A DNA stretch of 64,000 bases from an uncultured Bacteroides sp. (GCA_944321495.1 CALULP010000002.1:96393-160392), one strand, 5' to 3'; counted from the first letter of the stretch, positions 44,201 to 53,734 are shown. A program made the numbers and translations. The notes: generated by a model from the sequence alone, not told the origin.

Positions 44201-44653
44201 TTATTCGCTCAGCAGCTCTTTCACCTTGGCAGAGATGGCGCGGCCTTCGGCCTGTCCGGCCAGCTTCTTGGTGGCTGCTCCCATCACTTTGCCCATGTCT
44301 TTGGGACCGGCGGCGCCTGTTTCGGCAATGATGGCGCGCAGGGCGGCTTCCAGTTCTTCGGGCGTCATCTGCTTGGGCAGGTAAGCCTCCATTACTTTTA
44401 CCTGTGCCAGTTCGGCGTCGGCCAGGTCCTGGCGTCCCTGCTGGATGTAGATGTCGGCGGCGTCCTTGCCTTGCTTGGCCAGCTTCTGTATGAGCTTCAA
44501 GGCGTCGGCATCGGCCAGGGTGTCGTTGGCGCCCGGGGCAGTCTTTGCCTCCAGGAACACTTTCTTGATGTTTCTCAGGGTTTCGAGGGCCACTTTGTCT
44601 TTGGCCTTCATGGCGGTTTTAATGTCTTCGCTGACTCTTTCAAATAAATCCAT
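44201..44653 (-). CDS. yqeY: GatB/YqeY domain-containing protein
   Basis: The 150-residue helical cytoplasmic protein begins MDLFERVSEDIKTAMKAKD and has the YqeY/GatB C-terminal domain pattern (LETLRNIKKVFLEAK, EAYLPKQMTPEELEAAL, GPKDMGKVMGAATKKLAGQA). The domain resembles the tRNA-binding tail of GatB, but the stand-alone protein's role is not settled. It follows ftsZ by 35 bp and is probably the last gene of the dcw transcript, ending at a long hairpin. Confidence 0.92.
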   Translation of the reverse strand: MDLFERVSEDIKTAMKAKDKVALETLRNIKKVFLEAKTAPGANDTLADADALKLIQKLAKQGKDAADIYIQQGRQDLADAELAQVKVMEAYLPKQMTPEELEAALRAIIAETGAAGPKDMGKVMGAATKKLAGQAEGRAISAKVKELLSE

Positions 44654-44688
44654 AGTGCGTGTTATTTTTTAGTGTGATACATTCTTTT

Positions 44689-45999
44689 TTACCCGAAGCT
44701 GATGACTCCTCCGTTGTCGGCTTCTTCCTGTTCGGGGGCCTGCTTGCCGGCTTCCAGTTCTTCGGCCTTGTGCCTGATGTCTTTCAGGGTGATGATATTG
44801 CGCTGGTACGTGGGGCTGCCCTCCACCAAGGCGACAAGTTCGGCGTTGTCCAGTTCTTCGGGCTCGAACAGGTAGATGTGGCGTTTGCGCTGGCGGCGCG
44901 TCGAGCCTCCGGTTTCCCGCCCGTAGCCGTATTTTTCGCGCCGTTTCCTCCGGCGGTCTTCTTCTTCGGCAAGGGCTTCCAGCTCTTCTTCGCTGCGGTT
45001 GGCAAAGCGTTTGTCCATTTCTTCCATGTGGATGTCCTGTATGCCGAAGCCGGTGGCGAGCAGGGTTACCTTCACCTGTTCGCCCAGCGATTCGTCTTTC
45101 TCCACGCCGTGCTTGGTCACGATGCCGGGACTGAAGCGGCTCATGAAGCTGTCTACTTCGTCGAGCTCGCTGATTTTCAGTTCGCTCTGGTCGCTGTATG
45201 AGATGCAGAGCACTACTTTCTTGGCGTTGAAGATGTTGTTGTCGTTCAGCAGGGGCGAGGTCTGGGCGTCTTGCAGGGCTTGGGTGAGGCGGCCTTCGCC
45301 GCTGCCGTAGCCGGTGCCGATGATGGCCACGCCGCCGTTCTTCAGCACCATGCGCACGTCGTTGAAGTCGAGGTGCGTCTTGCCGTGCATGGTGATGATG
45401 TCCGAAATGCTTTTGGCTGCCACCAGCACGATGTCGTCTACGCGGTCGTAGCCTTCTTCGAAGGCCAGGTCGCCGTAGAGTTCGCGCAGCTTGTCGTTTT
45501 TCACCACGATGAGGGCGTCGACGTATTTGCTGATTTCCTCCACGCCGTCCAGCGCCTGGTCTATCTTGGGGAGGCCTTCCCAGCGGTAGGGGATGGTGAC
45601 GATGCCTACCGAGAGGATGCCCATCTCCTTGGCTACTTTGGCCACGACGGGCGCGGCTCCGGTGCCGGTGCCGCCGCCCATGCCGGCGGTGATGAATACC
45701 ATCAGGGTACCGTCGTTGAGGCGTTGGCGGATGTCGTCCACGCTGGCTTCGGCTTTGCGGCGGCCTTCGTCGGGGTCGTTGCCGGCGCCGAGGCCTTCGC
45801 CCAGCAGCAGTTTGTCGGGCACGGGCGAGTCGTTGAGCGACTTGCTATCGGTGTTGCACACCATGAAGCTGACGCCTTCTATGCCTTCGCGGTACATGTG
45901 GCTGACGGCATTGCACCCGCCGCCGCCCACGCCAATGGCCTTGATGATTTTCGGAGAGTCGGTCTGTAAATCGAATTGTACTTTTATGTTGTTGTCCAT
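44689..45999 (-). CDS. ftsZ: Cell division protein FtsZ
   Basis: The 436-residue tubulin-like GTPase forms the division ring. Seen are AIGVGGGGCNAVSHM, the GTP-binding signature GGGTGTGAAPVVA (about residues 108-120), the T7 synergy region DFNDVRMVLKNGGVAIIG, and a long Bacteroidetes-style C-terminal region. The latter has a charged linker (EEEDRRRKRREKYGYGRE), then HIYLFEPEELDNAELVALVE and a terminal GGVISFG. The C-terminal region should link it to FtsA. It is 23 bp downstream of ftsA. Confidence 0.97.
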   Translation of the reverse strand: MDNNIKVQFDLQTDSPKIIKAIGVGGGGCNAVSHMYREGIEGVSFMVCNTDSKSLNDSPVPDKLLLGEGLGAGNDPDEGRRKAEASVDDIRQRLNDGTLMVFITAGMGGGTGTGAAPVVAKVAKEMGILSVGIVTIPYRWEGLPKIDQALDGVEEISKYVDALIVVKNDKLRELYGDLAFEEGYDRVDDIVLVAAKSISDIITMHGKTHLDFNDVRMVLKNGGVAIIGTGYGSGEGRLTQALQDAQTSPLLNDNNIFNAKKVVLCISYSDQSELKISELDEVDSFMSRFSPGIVTKHGVEKDESLGEQVKVTLLATGFGIQDIHMEEMDKRFANRSEEELEALAEEEDRRRKRREKYGYGRETGGSTRRQRKRHIYLFEPEELDNAELVALVEGSPTYQRNIITLKDIRHKAEELEAGKQAPEQEEADNGGVISFG

Positions 46000-46022
46000 A
46001 CTGTTTCTTGTTTACAGGTTGT

Positions 46023-47474
46023 TTATTTCATTTCTGTGTCTGTATCTACCTCAAAGATGCTTTTTCCTTTGTCGAATATGCTGTTGAGCCAGCTTGACTT
46101 TTTGTCTTTGTTTTTATCGTTATTTTTGTCTTGTTCTTCTTTTTTCTTCCGTTTCCGTTCTTCTTCCTCCTGCTTGCGTTGTTGTTCGAGTTGGCGGCGG
46201 TTTTCTTCGGCTTGCCGTTTCAGTTCCTCGTCGTCATCAAACAGGGTTTTCTGTTCGGGATTTTGCTCGGTGTTGTCGGCCGGCTGCGCGGCTTCCGGTT
46301 CTTTAGGTTCTTCGCCGCAGCAGTTGTCTTCGGCCAGGGCGAGCAGTCCCAGCAGGGTGTTGGCCGTGCCGTCTTTGGGCAGGGCTGCTTGGGTTTCGCG
46401 GATGTTGGTGTGCACGAAGGGGGCGGTCTTTATCTTTTCCACGTGGCTGACTTTGCGGAACAGGTTGTCCAGGTTCCTGAGGTTGCTGCCGCCGCCGGTC
46501 AGCACGATGCCGGCAAAGAGCTTGTCGTGGTAGCCGGACAGTTCTACCTGGTGCCATACGTTGGCCACGATTTCTTCGGCGCGGGCGCCCACGATGTCGT
46601 CCAGCGTGGCGAGCTCGAGGGTGCGACCGTCCGGCAGGGTGCAGGCGGCGGGGGTGCCGTCGGGCAGCGGTTCTTCTTCCTCCTCGTTGGGGCAGGCGTT
46701 GCCGTGGGCCAGTTTGAGCTGTTCGGCGTCTTCTTCCTCCATGTTCAGGCTGGCGATGTCGCGGGTGATGCTGTTGCCGCCCAGGGGCAGCACGCAGAGG
46801 TAGCGCAGCAGGTTGTTTTTGTAGACTTGCAGGGTGGTGGTGTCTGCCCCGAAGTCCACCAGGACGCAGCCCGACCGCATTTCGGCCTCCGTCAGCACGG
46901 CCTTTGCCAGTGCGGTGGGTGCCACGAACAGTTCGGCAAGGGCGATGCCTGCCTGCCCGAAGCTGAGTTCGAGGTTTTTCTTGATCGAGGTGCGCGCCAT
47001 GATGTTGAGGAATTGCCCCGTCACCCGGGTGCCGGTCACCCCTACCGGGTCGGCGTGCAGGGTGTTGTCTATCTTGTATTCCTGCGGGGCGACGTCGAGC
47101 ACGCACATGTCCGCGTAGGGCGTTTCGAGGTTCTCGTCGGTGATGGCGTCCACCAGTTCGTTGGTGATGATGCTTTCTTCGTCGAGGGTGCGGCTCACGG
47201 TGTTGGCCACGGTGCGCAGCGACTGTCCGCCGATGCCGGTGTACACTTGAGCGACGGGGTGTCCCAACTGCTGCTCCAGCTGTTGCTTGAGGCTGTCCAG
47301 GGCGTGTGCTGCCTTGTCTATGTTGTAGATGGTTCCTTTATGGGCAAAGGGGGTGGCATCTTCGCGGGCGTAGGCCAGGATTTCGATGCTTCCGTCACTG
47401 TTCTTCCGTCCGGCGATGCCTGCGGCGCGGGAAGAACCCAACTCAATAGCGGCGATGAATTCTGTTTTTGCCAT
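46023..47474 (-). CDS. ftsA: Cell division protein FtsA
   Basis: The 483-residue actin-like protein tethers FtsZ to the membrane. Its N-terminus EFIAAIELGSSRAAGIAG is the phosphate-1 motif, DFGADTTTLQVY is phosphate-2, and GIVLTGGGSNLRNLDNLF is the adenosine motif. After the core, a very charged coiled-coil of about 70 residues (LKRQAEENRRQLEQQRKQEE onward) separates the body from an amphipathic C-terminal helix (SWLNSIFDKGKSIFE), the likely membrane-targeting sequence. The long linker is larger than in E. coli FtsA. It lies 23 bp before ftsZ and 148 bp after ftsQ. Confidence 0.95.
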   Translation of the reverse strand: MAKTEFIAAIELGSSRAAGIAGRKNSDGSIEILAYAREDATPFAHKGTIYNIDKAAHALDSLKQQLEQQLGHPVAQVYTGIGGQSLRTVANTVSRTLDEESIITNELVDAITDENLETPYADMCVLDVAPQEYKIDNTLHADPVGVTGTRVTGQFLNIMARTSIKKNLELSFGQAGIALAELFVAPTALAKAVLTEAEMRSGCVLVDFGADTTTLQVYKNNLLRYLCVLPLGGNSITRDIASLNMEEEDAEQLKLAHGNACPNEEEEEPLPDGTPAACTLPDGRTLELATLDDIVGARAEEIVANVWHQVELSGYHDKLFAGIVLTGGGSNLRNLDNLFRKVSHVEKIKTAPFVHTNIRETQAALPKDGTANTLLGLLALAEDNCCGEEPKEPEAAQPADNTEQNPEQKTLFDDDEELKRQAEENRRQLEQQRKQEEEERKRKKKEEQDKNNDKNKDKKSSWLNSIFDKGKSIFEVDTDTEMK

Positions 47475-47517
47475 GTGGTTGATATTTAGTTAGTTTCAAT
47501 TCTGTCAATTGGCCGTT

Positions 47518-47602
47518 TGGTAGCGCTGTACCGCTACCGTGCTGGCGTTTCAACGCTACCGCGCTGGCGATACGGCGCCAGGATGGTAGCGATGGGGCGC
47601 TG
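47518..47602. repeat. 22-bp CTACCG repeat element, copy 2
   Basis: Hairpin GGTAGCG-ctgtac-CGCTACC, then two 22-bp units (47533-47554 and 47555-47576), both of the form GCTACCGyGCTGGCG, and a closing GGTAGCG. It fills the ftsQ-ftsA junction. The sequence matches the element at 34307-34368. Confidence 0.8.
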
Positions 47603-47622
47603 TCCCGCGGGGGACGGGGAGC

Positions 47623-48357
47623 TTATCTCTTGGTGCAGATAATCTGGTTGTCGAACTCCACGTTGATGCGCGAGTATTTGTTCCAGCCTACCCGGTTGAG
47701 CGCCTTTTCGTAGAAGACCTTCACTCGCTCCAGCTTGCTCTCGAAGTGGTCCAGCTTGCCCAGGTAGATGAGGTGGTTGCCCACGCGGGGCACCAGTTCC
47801 ACGTTGCCGTCTGCTAGTACGTGTATCTGCTCGATCTGCGCGTCCCAGAACGGATTGCGCTGCAAAAATACGCCAAATTTATATAAGTCCTTCACCGCGA
47901 AGGCTTTTTCTATCCGTCCCGTGGCAACGGCGCGGTGTGCCACGCACTTGGCGTCCGGGGGCATGATGTGGCCCTTGTCGTCCAGGTAGTAGTTGGCTCC
48001 ATCGTCGCTCATGACGCGCAGGATGGGGATGCGCTGGCTCACCTCGATGTTCAGGCTGCCGCCGGGCGTCTTGTAGCACTCCACGCGGTCGATGAGCGGG
48101 TGGCGGGACAGGACCTGCTCGATGGAGTCGGTGCGCACCTGGTCCATCGGTTGGTCCAGGGGGCTGATGCCTTTCTTTTTCAGCAGGGCGCTGACTTCGT
48201 TCTTCGTGATGAAGCCCGCGTACACCGAGTCCTTGATGACCAGCCGGATATCTTGGCACACTTGCGATGCCGGCTTCCGGTTGAAGACGGTGACGGCTGC
48301 CACGATGTAGGCGGCGATGAGCAGCAGCAGGGCGGAGAGCAGTATCTTCTTGAACAT
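47623..48357 (-). CDS. ftsQ: Cell division protein FtsQ/DivIB
   Basis: The 244-residue protein has a short cytoplasmic end, one membrane helix (LLSALLLLIAAYIVAAVTVF, about 6-25), a POTRA-like region (residues about 37-105, with PLIDRVECYKTPGGSLNIEV) and a beta domain. It sits in the periplasm, linking early and late divisome proteins with FtsL and FtsI. Sequence conservation is low, as usual for FtsQ, so the call rests partly on its place between murC (13 bp upstream) and ftsA. Confidence 0.88.
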   Translation of the reverse strand: MFKKILLSALLLLIAAYIVAAVTVFNRKPASQVCQDIRLVIKDSVYAGFITKNEVSALLKKKGISPLDQPMDQVRTDSIEQVLSRHPLIDRVECYKTPGGSLNIEVSQRIPILRVMSDDGANYYLDDKGHIMPPDAKCVAHRAVATGRIEKAFAVKDLYKFGVFLQRNPFWDAQIEQIHVLADGNVELVPRVGNHLIYLGKLDHFESKLERVKVFYEKALNRVGWNKYSRINVEFDNQIICTKR

Positions 48358-48370
48358 AGGCTGTGGGGTA

Positions 48371-49771
48371 TTAACTGTTGGTAGGGTGGGTTCCGGTCTG
48401 TTCCAGCAGCCGGGCTATCCGGGGCGAGTAGTCGTCCAGGTCGCCCGCGCCCAGCAACATCAGCACTTCCACGGGCTTACGGGCCAGCAGGTCGAGCACT
48501 TCCGCCTTGGGGCAGAGGTGTTTTTCGATGCCGGGGCGCAGGTGGTCGTAAATGAGGCGGCTGCTGACGCCGGGGATAGGCTCCTCGCGCGCCGGGTAGA
48601 TTTCGGTGAGGATGACCTCGTCGAGCAACGACAGGCTGTCGGCAAACTCGCGGTAGAAGTCGCGGGTGCGCGTATAGAGGTGGGGCTGGAACAGTCCCGT
48701 AATCTTTTTGTCGGGGTACAGCTCGCGTACCGACCGGATGCTCTGCGCAATCTCGGCCGGGTGGTGGGCATAGTCGCTGAGGAACACCGTCCGGTTCGTC
48801 TTCACCTTGAAGTCGAAGCGGCGCACCACACCCTCGAAGCTTGCCATGCCGCGGCGGATTTCCTCGTCCGTCGCACCGTTGAGGTGGGCAAGCGCCATGG
48901 CCGCCACGCCGTTCTCGATGTTGATGCTGACGGGCACGCCCAGCCGGATGTCGCGGATGCACGTGTCCGGCGCCACGAAGTCCAGGTAGATTTCCCCGCC
49001 CCCGATGCGGATATTCTTTGCATGGAAGTCGCCCGTGTCGCGCCCGTAGGTGTAGAGGGCCACGCCCGGTTGCACATCGGGCTGCAAGGCCAGTCCCTCG
49101 TGGATGATGAGCGCGCCGCCGGGGCGGATGAGGGTGGTGTAGTGGCGGAAGCTCTCCAGGTAGGCCTCGCGCGTGCCGTAGATGTCGAGGTGGTCGGGGT
49201 CGGTGGCGGTGATGACGCTCATCCACGGGCTGAGCCAGTGGAAGGAATGGTCGAATTCATCGGCCTCGATGACCGTATAAGGGCTGTCTGCCGAGAGCAG
49301 CAGGTTGGTGCCGTAGTTTTTCGAGATGCCGCCCAGGAAAGCCGTGCAGCCTACGTGCGACTGGTGCAGCAGGTGGGCTGTCATGGTGCTGGTGGTGGTT
49401 TTGCCGTGGGTGCCTGCTACGCATAGCCCTTTGCTGCCGCGCGTGATGAGGCCCAGCACTTGGGCGCGTTTGTGTATCTCGAAGCTCCCTGCGCGGAAGT
49501 AGGCCAGTTCGGCGTGCTCCTGCGGGACGGCGGGCGTGTAGACCACCAGCGTGGTGGCGGGGTCTTTGCAGGCGTCGGGGATGAGGGCGGCGTTCTCCTC
49601 GTAGTGTATCTGTGCGCCCTCCTTCACCAGGCATTCGGTCAGTTCGCTGGGGGTACGGTCGTAGCCTGCCACGGCCTTTCCTTTCGACAGGAAGTAGCGT
49701 GCCAGCGCGCTCATGCCGATGCCTCCCACGCCGATGAAGTAGACGGCTTGTATGTCAGATAGGTTCATCAT
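48371..49771 (-). CDS. murC: UDP-N-acetylmuramate--L-alanine ligase
   Basis: The 466-residue cytoplasmic enzyme adds L-Ala to UDP-MurNAc. Seen are the N-terminal UDP-binding motif YFIGVGGIGMSALARYF, the ATP loop AGTHGKTTTSTMTAHLL, the Mg-binding VIEADEFDHSFHWLSP, and the C-terminal DYAHHPAEI and FQPHLYTRTRDF. Two adjacent ATG codons could serve as start. The first overlaps the murG stop in an ATGA arrangement (49768-49771), indicating translational coupling. FtsQ follows after 13 bp. Confidence 0.96.
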   Translation of the reverse strand: MMNLSDIQAVYFIGVGGIGMSALARYFLSKGKAVAGYDRTPSELTECLVKEGAQIHYEENAALIPDACKDPATTLVVYTPAVPQEHAELAYFRAGSFEIHKRAQVLGLITRGSKGLCVAGTHGKTTTSTMTAHLLHQSHVGCTAFLGGISKNYGTNLLLSADSPYTVIEADEFDHSFHWLSPWMSVITATDPDHLDIYGTREAYLESFRHYTTLIRPGGALIIHEGLALQPDVQPGVALYTYGRDTGDFHAKNIRIGGGEIYLDFVAPDTCIRDIRLGVPVSINIENGVAAMALAHLNGATDEEIRRGMASFEGVVRRFDFKVKTNRTVFLSDYAHHPAEIAQSIRSVRELYPDKKITGLFQPHLYTRTRDFYREFADSLSLLDEVILTEIYPAREEPIPGVSSRLIYDHLRPGIEKHLCPKAEVLDLLARKPVEVLMLLGAGDLDDYSPRIARLLEQTGTHPTNS

Positions 49772-50952
49772 GCTTTGTCCTCCTTGGGGTTGTCTATGAG
49801 TTTCAGTACTTCTTGGGCTATGATGCGTGCCGAGTCGGGCAGGGCCAGTTTCGTGATGTTCCGGCTCAGCTCGTCCAGCTTCGCGCGGTCGTACACCACG
49901 TCTATGGCCAGGTCCAGCAGCTTCCGGTGCGCTTCGCTGTCTTTCACGTAGAGGGCGGCGCCCTTGTCTACCAGTGCCAGGGCGTTCTTGGTCTGGTGGT
50001 CTTCGGCCACGTTGGGCGAGGGCACCAGGATGACGGGCTTGCCCAGTAGGCAGAACTCGGAGATGGATCCTGCCCCGGCGCGCGATACCACGAGGTCGGC
50101 AGCGGCGTAGGCCAGGTTCATGTCCTTGATGAAGTCGGTGACATACAGGTTGGGCAGCATGGGCACGTGGCAGTCGCGCACCTCTTCACCTTCCGTAAAG
50201 ACTTTGAGGGCGGCCTTCACCCGGTCGATGTATATCTTGCCCGTCTGCCAGATGAACTGGACGTCGTCGCGGGCGTAGATGGTTTCCGGCGAGCCCATGA
50301 GCGTTTCGTTCAGCGTGCGGGCGCCCAGGCTTCCGCCTAATATTAATATGGTGAGTTTTTCGGGTTTGAAGCCGAAGCGCCGGTTGGCCTCTTCGCGTGT
50401 GTAGGGGTTGTCCAGCAGGTTCTGCCGCACGGGGTTTCCGGTCAGCAGGATTTTGTCGGCGGGGAAGAACTTCTCCATACCCTCGTAGGCGACGCAGATT
50501 TTCTTCGCACTCTTGGCAAGCAGCTTGTTGGTGATGCCGGCATACGAGTTCTGCTCCTGTATCAGGGTGGGGATGCCCATCTGGGCAGCGGTCTTCAGCA
50601 GGGGGCCGCTGGCATAGCCGCCCACGCCTACCGCTGCCTGAGGGCGGAAGTCCTTGATAATCTTCTTCGCTTTCCGCTGGCTGCGCAGCAGCTTGATGAG
50701 CACGCTGAAGTTCTTCCACAGGTGCTGGCGGTCGAAGCCTGCCACCGGCAGTCCGATGATGCGGTAGCCTGCGTCGGGCACGCGCTGCATCTCCATGCGC
50801 CCTTCGGCGCCCACGAAGAGTATCTCTGCCTTGGGGCGCAGTTGGCGCAGGGCATTGGCTATGGAGATGGCGGGGAAGATGTGTCCGCCCGTCCCGCCCC
50901 CGCTGATGATGATGCGGGGCGCTTCCGCGGTATTTTTGTTGTCTGTGTTCAT
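49768..50952 (-). CDS. murG: UDP-GlcNAc--lipid I GlcNAc transferase
   Basis: The 394-residue GT-B glycosyltransferase converts lipid I to lipid II at the inner face of the membrane. Visible are the Gly-rich loop IISGGGTGGHIFPA, the second loop ILGGSLGARTLNE and the UDP-GlcNAc motif VSRAGAGSISEFCLLGKPVI. Its stop overlaps the murC start by 4 bp, and ftsW lies 27 bp upstream. A short N-terminal extension (MNTDNKNTAEAPR) precedes the first beta strand. Confidence 0.96.
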   Translation of the reverse strand: MNTDNKNTAEAPRIIISGGGTGGHIFPAISIANALRQLRPKAEILFVGAEGRMEMQRVPDAGYRIIGLPVAGFDRQHLWKNFSVLIKLLRSQRKAKKIIKDFRPQAAVGVGGYASGPLLKTAAQMGIPTLIQEQNSYAGITNKLLAKSAKKICVAYEGMEKFFPADKILLTGNPVRQNLLDNPYTREEANRRFGFKPEKLTILILGGSLGARTLNETLMGSPETIYARDDVQFIWQTGKIYIDRVKAALKVFTEGEEVRDCHVPMLPNLYVTDFIKDMNLAYAAADLVVSRAGAGSISEFCLLGKPVILVPSPNVAEDHQTKNALALVDKGAALYVKDSEAHRKLLDLAIDVVYDRAKLDELSRNITKLALPDSARIIAQEVLKLIDNPKEDKA

Positions 50953-50979
50953 ATCCTTTGCAAAGTTTAAGTATTCCGT

Positions 50980-52308
50980 TTACTTGAATTCATCGTCGCT
51001 GTTCAGTGCCTGTGCCGTCGGTTCGGCAGCGGTCTGTGCCTCGCTGTCGGCAGGCAGGGGGCTGTCTTCGGGCTGTCCGCCTCCCTCTATGGTGAGGGGG
51101 ATGCGGGCGTCATGCAATTGCTGTTCGCGCAGGCGGGCGGTGTAACGGCTCACGCTGAGCAGCATGCCGATGTAGACACAGTTGATGAGCGTGGACGTTC
51201 CGCCCCGGCTGATGAGCGGCAGCGGCTGTCCGGTCACCGGCGCAAGGCCCACGGCCACCATCATGTTGAACAGTGCCTGCACCGTCAGCAGCAGCCCGAT
51301 GCCCAGCACCAGGAAGGCGGGGAAGGTGCGGTCGCACTGCTGCGCTATCTTGCCCGCGCGTATCAGCAGCCAGATGTACAGGAACACCACGATGACTCCC
51401 CCCGCCAGTCCCAGTTCTTCGATGATGATGGCATAGATGAAGTCCGAGAACGCCTGGCTCAGGAAATCCCTCTGCACCGAGTTGCCCGGCCCCTTGCCGA
51501 TGACGTTGCTCGACGCCACGGCGATGCGGGCATGGCCTACCTGGGCATTGTGGTTGATGTCGAACTTCTCGGGCGGCACCTGTTCGGGGTGTACGAAGTT
51601 CTCCACGCGCGCCCGCCACGTGTCGAAGCGGTGCAGGAAGTCGCTTTCTACCCCCTTGGTGGCTTCCAGGAAGATGACGCCCGCCACGGCAACCGCCATG
51701 ACGCCCCCTCCCAGCAAAAGGAGGTAGCGGGCGGACACGCGGCCGATAATCATCATGAGGTACACCACGCCTGCCAGCAGGAAGGCGGTGGAGAAGTTCT
51801 CCGGCAGGATAAGCCCGCAAATGACGCAGGTGATAATCATGATGTGCTTGAAGGCGCCCGGTGATGCCGAACGCTCCCCTTGGTTCTTCGACAGGATGAA
51901 GGCGGTGACAATGACCACCGCCATCTTGGCGAATTCCGACGGCTGGAACTGGAGGCCGCACAGCCGTACCCACCTGCCCGCGTCGTTCACCTTTTCGATG
52001 ACCAGCAGCCCGCCCAGGTTGAGGTGGTCGAACAGCAGCAACAGCAGCAGGAATATTGCCGAGAAGGGCAGCAGGAACAACGGGAACACCTGGAACCACT
52101 TGTAGGGGATGTTGTGGAACAGCACCACCACCCCTGCGCCCGCTATCAGGAAGATGAGGTGGCGCGTGATGGGCTCCCAATGGTTGCCGCTACGGTAAAT
52201 CAGGGTGCTCGAGGCAGAGAACACCTCGGTAATCGAGATGACGCACAGCAGCACGAAGATTACCCAGATTACCTTGTCGCCTTTGAAGAGTGTCTTTAGT
52301 AGATCCAC
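50980..52308 (-). CDS. ftsW: Lipid II polymerase/division protein FtsW (SEDS family)
   Basis: The 442-residue SEDS-family protein has about ten membrane helices. Conserved blocks include QPSEFAKMAVVIV, the motif region GNSVQRDFLSQAFSDFIYAII, and the C-terminal FNMMVAVGLAPVTGQPLPLISRG split by reading as VAVGLAPVTGQPLPLISRGG. It polymerises septal glycan together with its class B partner FtsI. A polar C-terminal tail of about 45 residues follows. It begins 88 bp after murD, a gap filled by a repeat array, and is 27 bp before murG. Confidence 0.94.
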   Translation of the reverse strand: MDLLKTLFKGDKVIWVIFVLLCVISITEVFSASSTLIYRSGNHWEPITRHLIFLIAGAGVVVLFHNIPYKWFQVFPLFLLPFSAIFLLLLLLFDHLNLGGLLVIEKVNDAGRWVRLCGLQFQPSEFAKMAVVIVTAFILSKNQGERSASPGAFKHIMIITCVICGLILPENFSTAFLLAGVVYLMMIIGRVSARYLLLLGGGVMAVAVAGVIFLEATKGVESDFLHRFDTWRARVENFVHPEQVPPEKFDINHNAQVGHARIAVASSNVIGKGPGNSVQRDFLSQAFSDFIYAIIIEELGLAGGVIVVFLYIWLLIRAGKIAQQCDRTFPAFLVLGIGLLLTVQALFNMMVAVGLAPVTGQPLPLISRGGTSTLINCVYIGMLLSVSRYTARLREQQLHDARIPLTIEGGGQPEDSPLPADSEAQTAAEPTAQALNSDDEFK

Positions 52309-52396
52309 GTTGATAGTGTTTAGTGTTTAGTGTTTAGTGATTAGTGTTTAGTGATAGGCCTGTATTAACCGCTCATCACTGAACACTAACCGCTTG
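52309..52396. repeat. TAGTGTTTAGTG array in the murD-ftsW gap
   Basis: Copies of TAGTGTTTAGTG and TAGTGATTAG face an inverted block (CACTGAACACTAACC). On the minus strand it begins directly after the murD TGA and fills the whole gap to the ftsW ATG. Confidence 0.8.
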
Positions 52397-53734
52397 TCAC
52401 AGTTCCCTCACGTATTTCTTGAACTGGTCGCCCCGGTCCTCGTAGCTCTTGAACAGGTCGAACGAGGCGCAGCAGGGACTGAGCAGCACCGTCTCGCCCT
52501 TCTTGGCCAGGCGGTAGGCGGCGTCCACGGCGTCCTTCATGCCGGTCTGTACGTCGGCCACGGGCAGGCCCATGGGGTCGAAGAACTGGTGCAGCTTCTC
52601 GTTGTGCAGCCCCAGGTAGACCAGCGCCGAGCACTTCTGGCGCACCAGGTCGGCTATCTCGTTGTAGTCGTTGCCCTTGTCCTTGCCGCCGAGGATGAGC
52701 ACTGTCTTGGTGGTCATGCTTTGCAGGGCATACCAGCAGGAGTTGACGTTGGTGGCTTTCGAGTCGTTGATGAAGTGTATGCCGCGCACGTCGCACACCC
52801 GCTCCAGGCGGTGGGGCACCCCTTTGAAGTCGCTCAGCGCGCGGCGGATGTCCTCCTTCCGGATGCCTGCCAGGTTGGCGGAGATGCCTGCGGCGAGCGA
52901 GTTGTAGAGGTTGTGCACCCCGGTCAGCGCCAGCTCCTCCTGCTCCATGTTGAAGGCGATGGGGCGGTCGATGTGCACCTCGTCGTCCTCCACGTAGGCG
53001 ATGGCCCCGTCTTCCTTGACGGCGGCGAAGGGGTAGAGCTGCGCCCTGAGGCCGTGCTTGGCCAGCTCGCGGCGGATGATGGGGTCGTCCTGCCAGTAGA
53101 TGAAGGCGTCGTCCTCCGTCTGGTTCTGCGTGATGCGGAACTTGGCGTCCACGTACTTCTGCATGCAGTGTTCGTAGCGGTCCAGGTGGTCGGGGGTGAT
53201 GTTCATCAGCACGGCGATGTTGGCGCGGAACCGGTACATGCCGTCCAGCTGGAAGGAGCTAAGCTCGATGACGTAGTAGTCGTGCTGCTCGGTGGCTACC
53301 TGTAGGGCCAGGCTGCGCCCGATGTTGCCCGCCAGCCCCACGTTGAGCCCCGCGCTCTTGAAGATGTGGTAGATGAGCGACGTGGTCGTGGTCTTGCCGT
53401 TGGAGCCGGTGATGCACACCATCTTGGCGTCGGTGTAGCGTCCGGCAAACTCTATCTCCGAGATGACGGGCGTGCCCTGCTGGCGCAGCTTGCGGATGAT
53501 GGGCGCGTCCTCCGGTATGCCGGGGCTCTTGACCACCTCGTCGGCGTTGAGCACCAGGGCCTCGGTGTGCGGGTGTCCCTCCTCCCAGGGGATGCGGTAG
53601 CTGTCGAGCAGCTCCTTGTACTTGGGCTTGATGGCGCCCGTGTCGCTCACGAAGGTGTCGAAGCCCTTCACCCGTGCCAGCACGGCGGCACCCGAGCCGC
53701 TCTCGCCGGCACCCAGTATTACGATGCGTTTCAT
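52397..53734 (-). CDS. murD: UDP-N-acetylmuramoyl-L-alanine--D-glutamate ligase
   Basis: I start at 53734 (MKRIVILGAGESGSGAA), an ATG behind a good AGGAGA ribosome binding site; the upstream in-frame TTG at 53755 is less likely. The 445-residue cytoplasmic enzyme adds D-Glu to UDP-MurNAc-L-Ala. Seen are the ATP loop CITGSNGKTTTTS, the central VLMNITPDHLDRYEH motif, GVPHRLERVCDVRGIHFIND (read in two parts) and DKGNDYNEI. The C-terminus ends KKYVREL. A 367-bp repeat-rich gap separates it from mraY. Confidence 0.96.
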   Translation of the reverse strand: MKRIVILGAGESGSGAAVLARVKGFDTFVSDTGAIKPKYKELLDSYRIPWEEGHPHTEALVLNADEVVKSPGIPEDAPIIRKLRQQGTPVISEIEFAGRYTDAKMVCITGSNGKTTTTSLIYHIFKSAGLNVGLAGNIGRSLALQVATEQHDYYVIELSSFQLDGMYRFRANIAVLMNITPDHLDRYEHCMQKYVDAKFRITQNQTEDDAFIYWQDDPIIRRELAKHGLRAQLYPFAAVKEDGAIAYVEDDEVHIDRPIAFNMEQEELALTGVHNLYNSLAAGISANLAGIRKEDIRRALSDFKGVPHRLERVCDVRGIHFINDSKATNVNSCWYALQSMTTKTVLILGGKDKGNDYNEIADLVRQKCSALVYLGLHNEKLHQFFDPMGLPVADVQTGMKDAVDAAYRLAKKGETVLLSPCCASFDLFKSYEDRGDQFKKYVREL

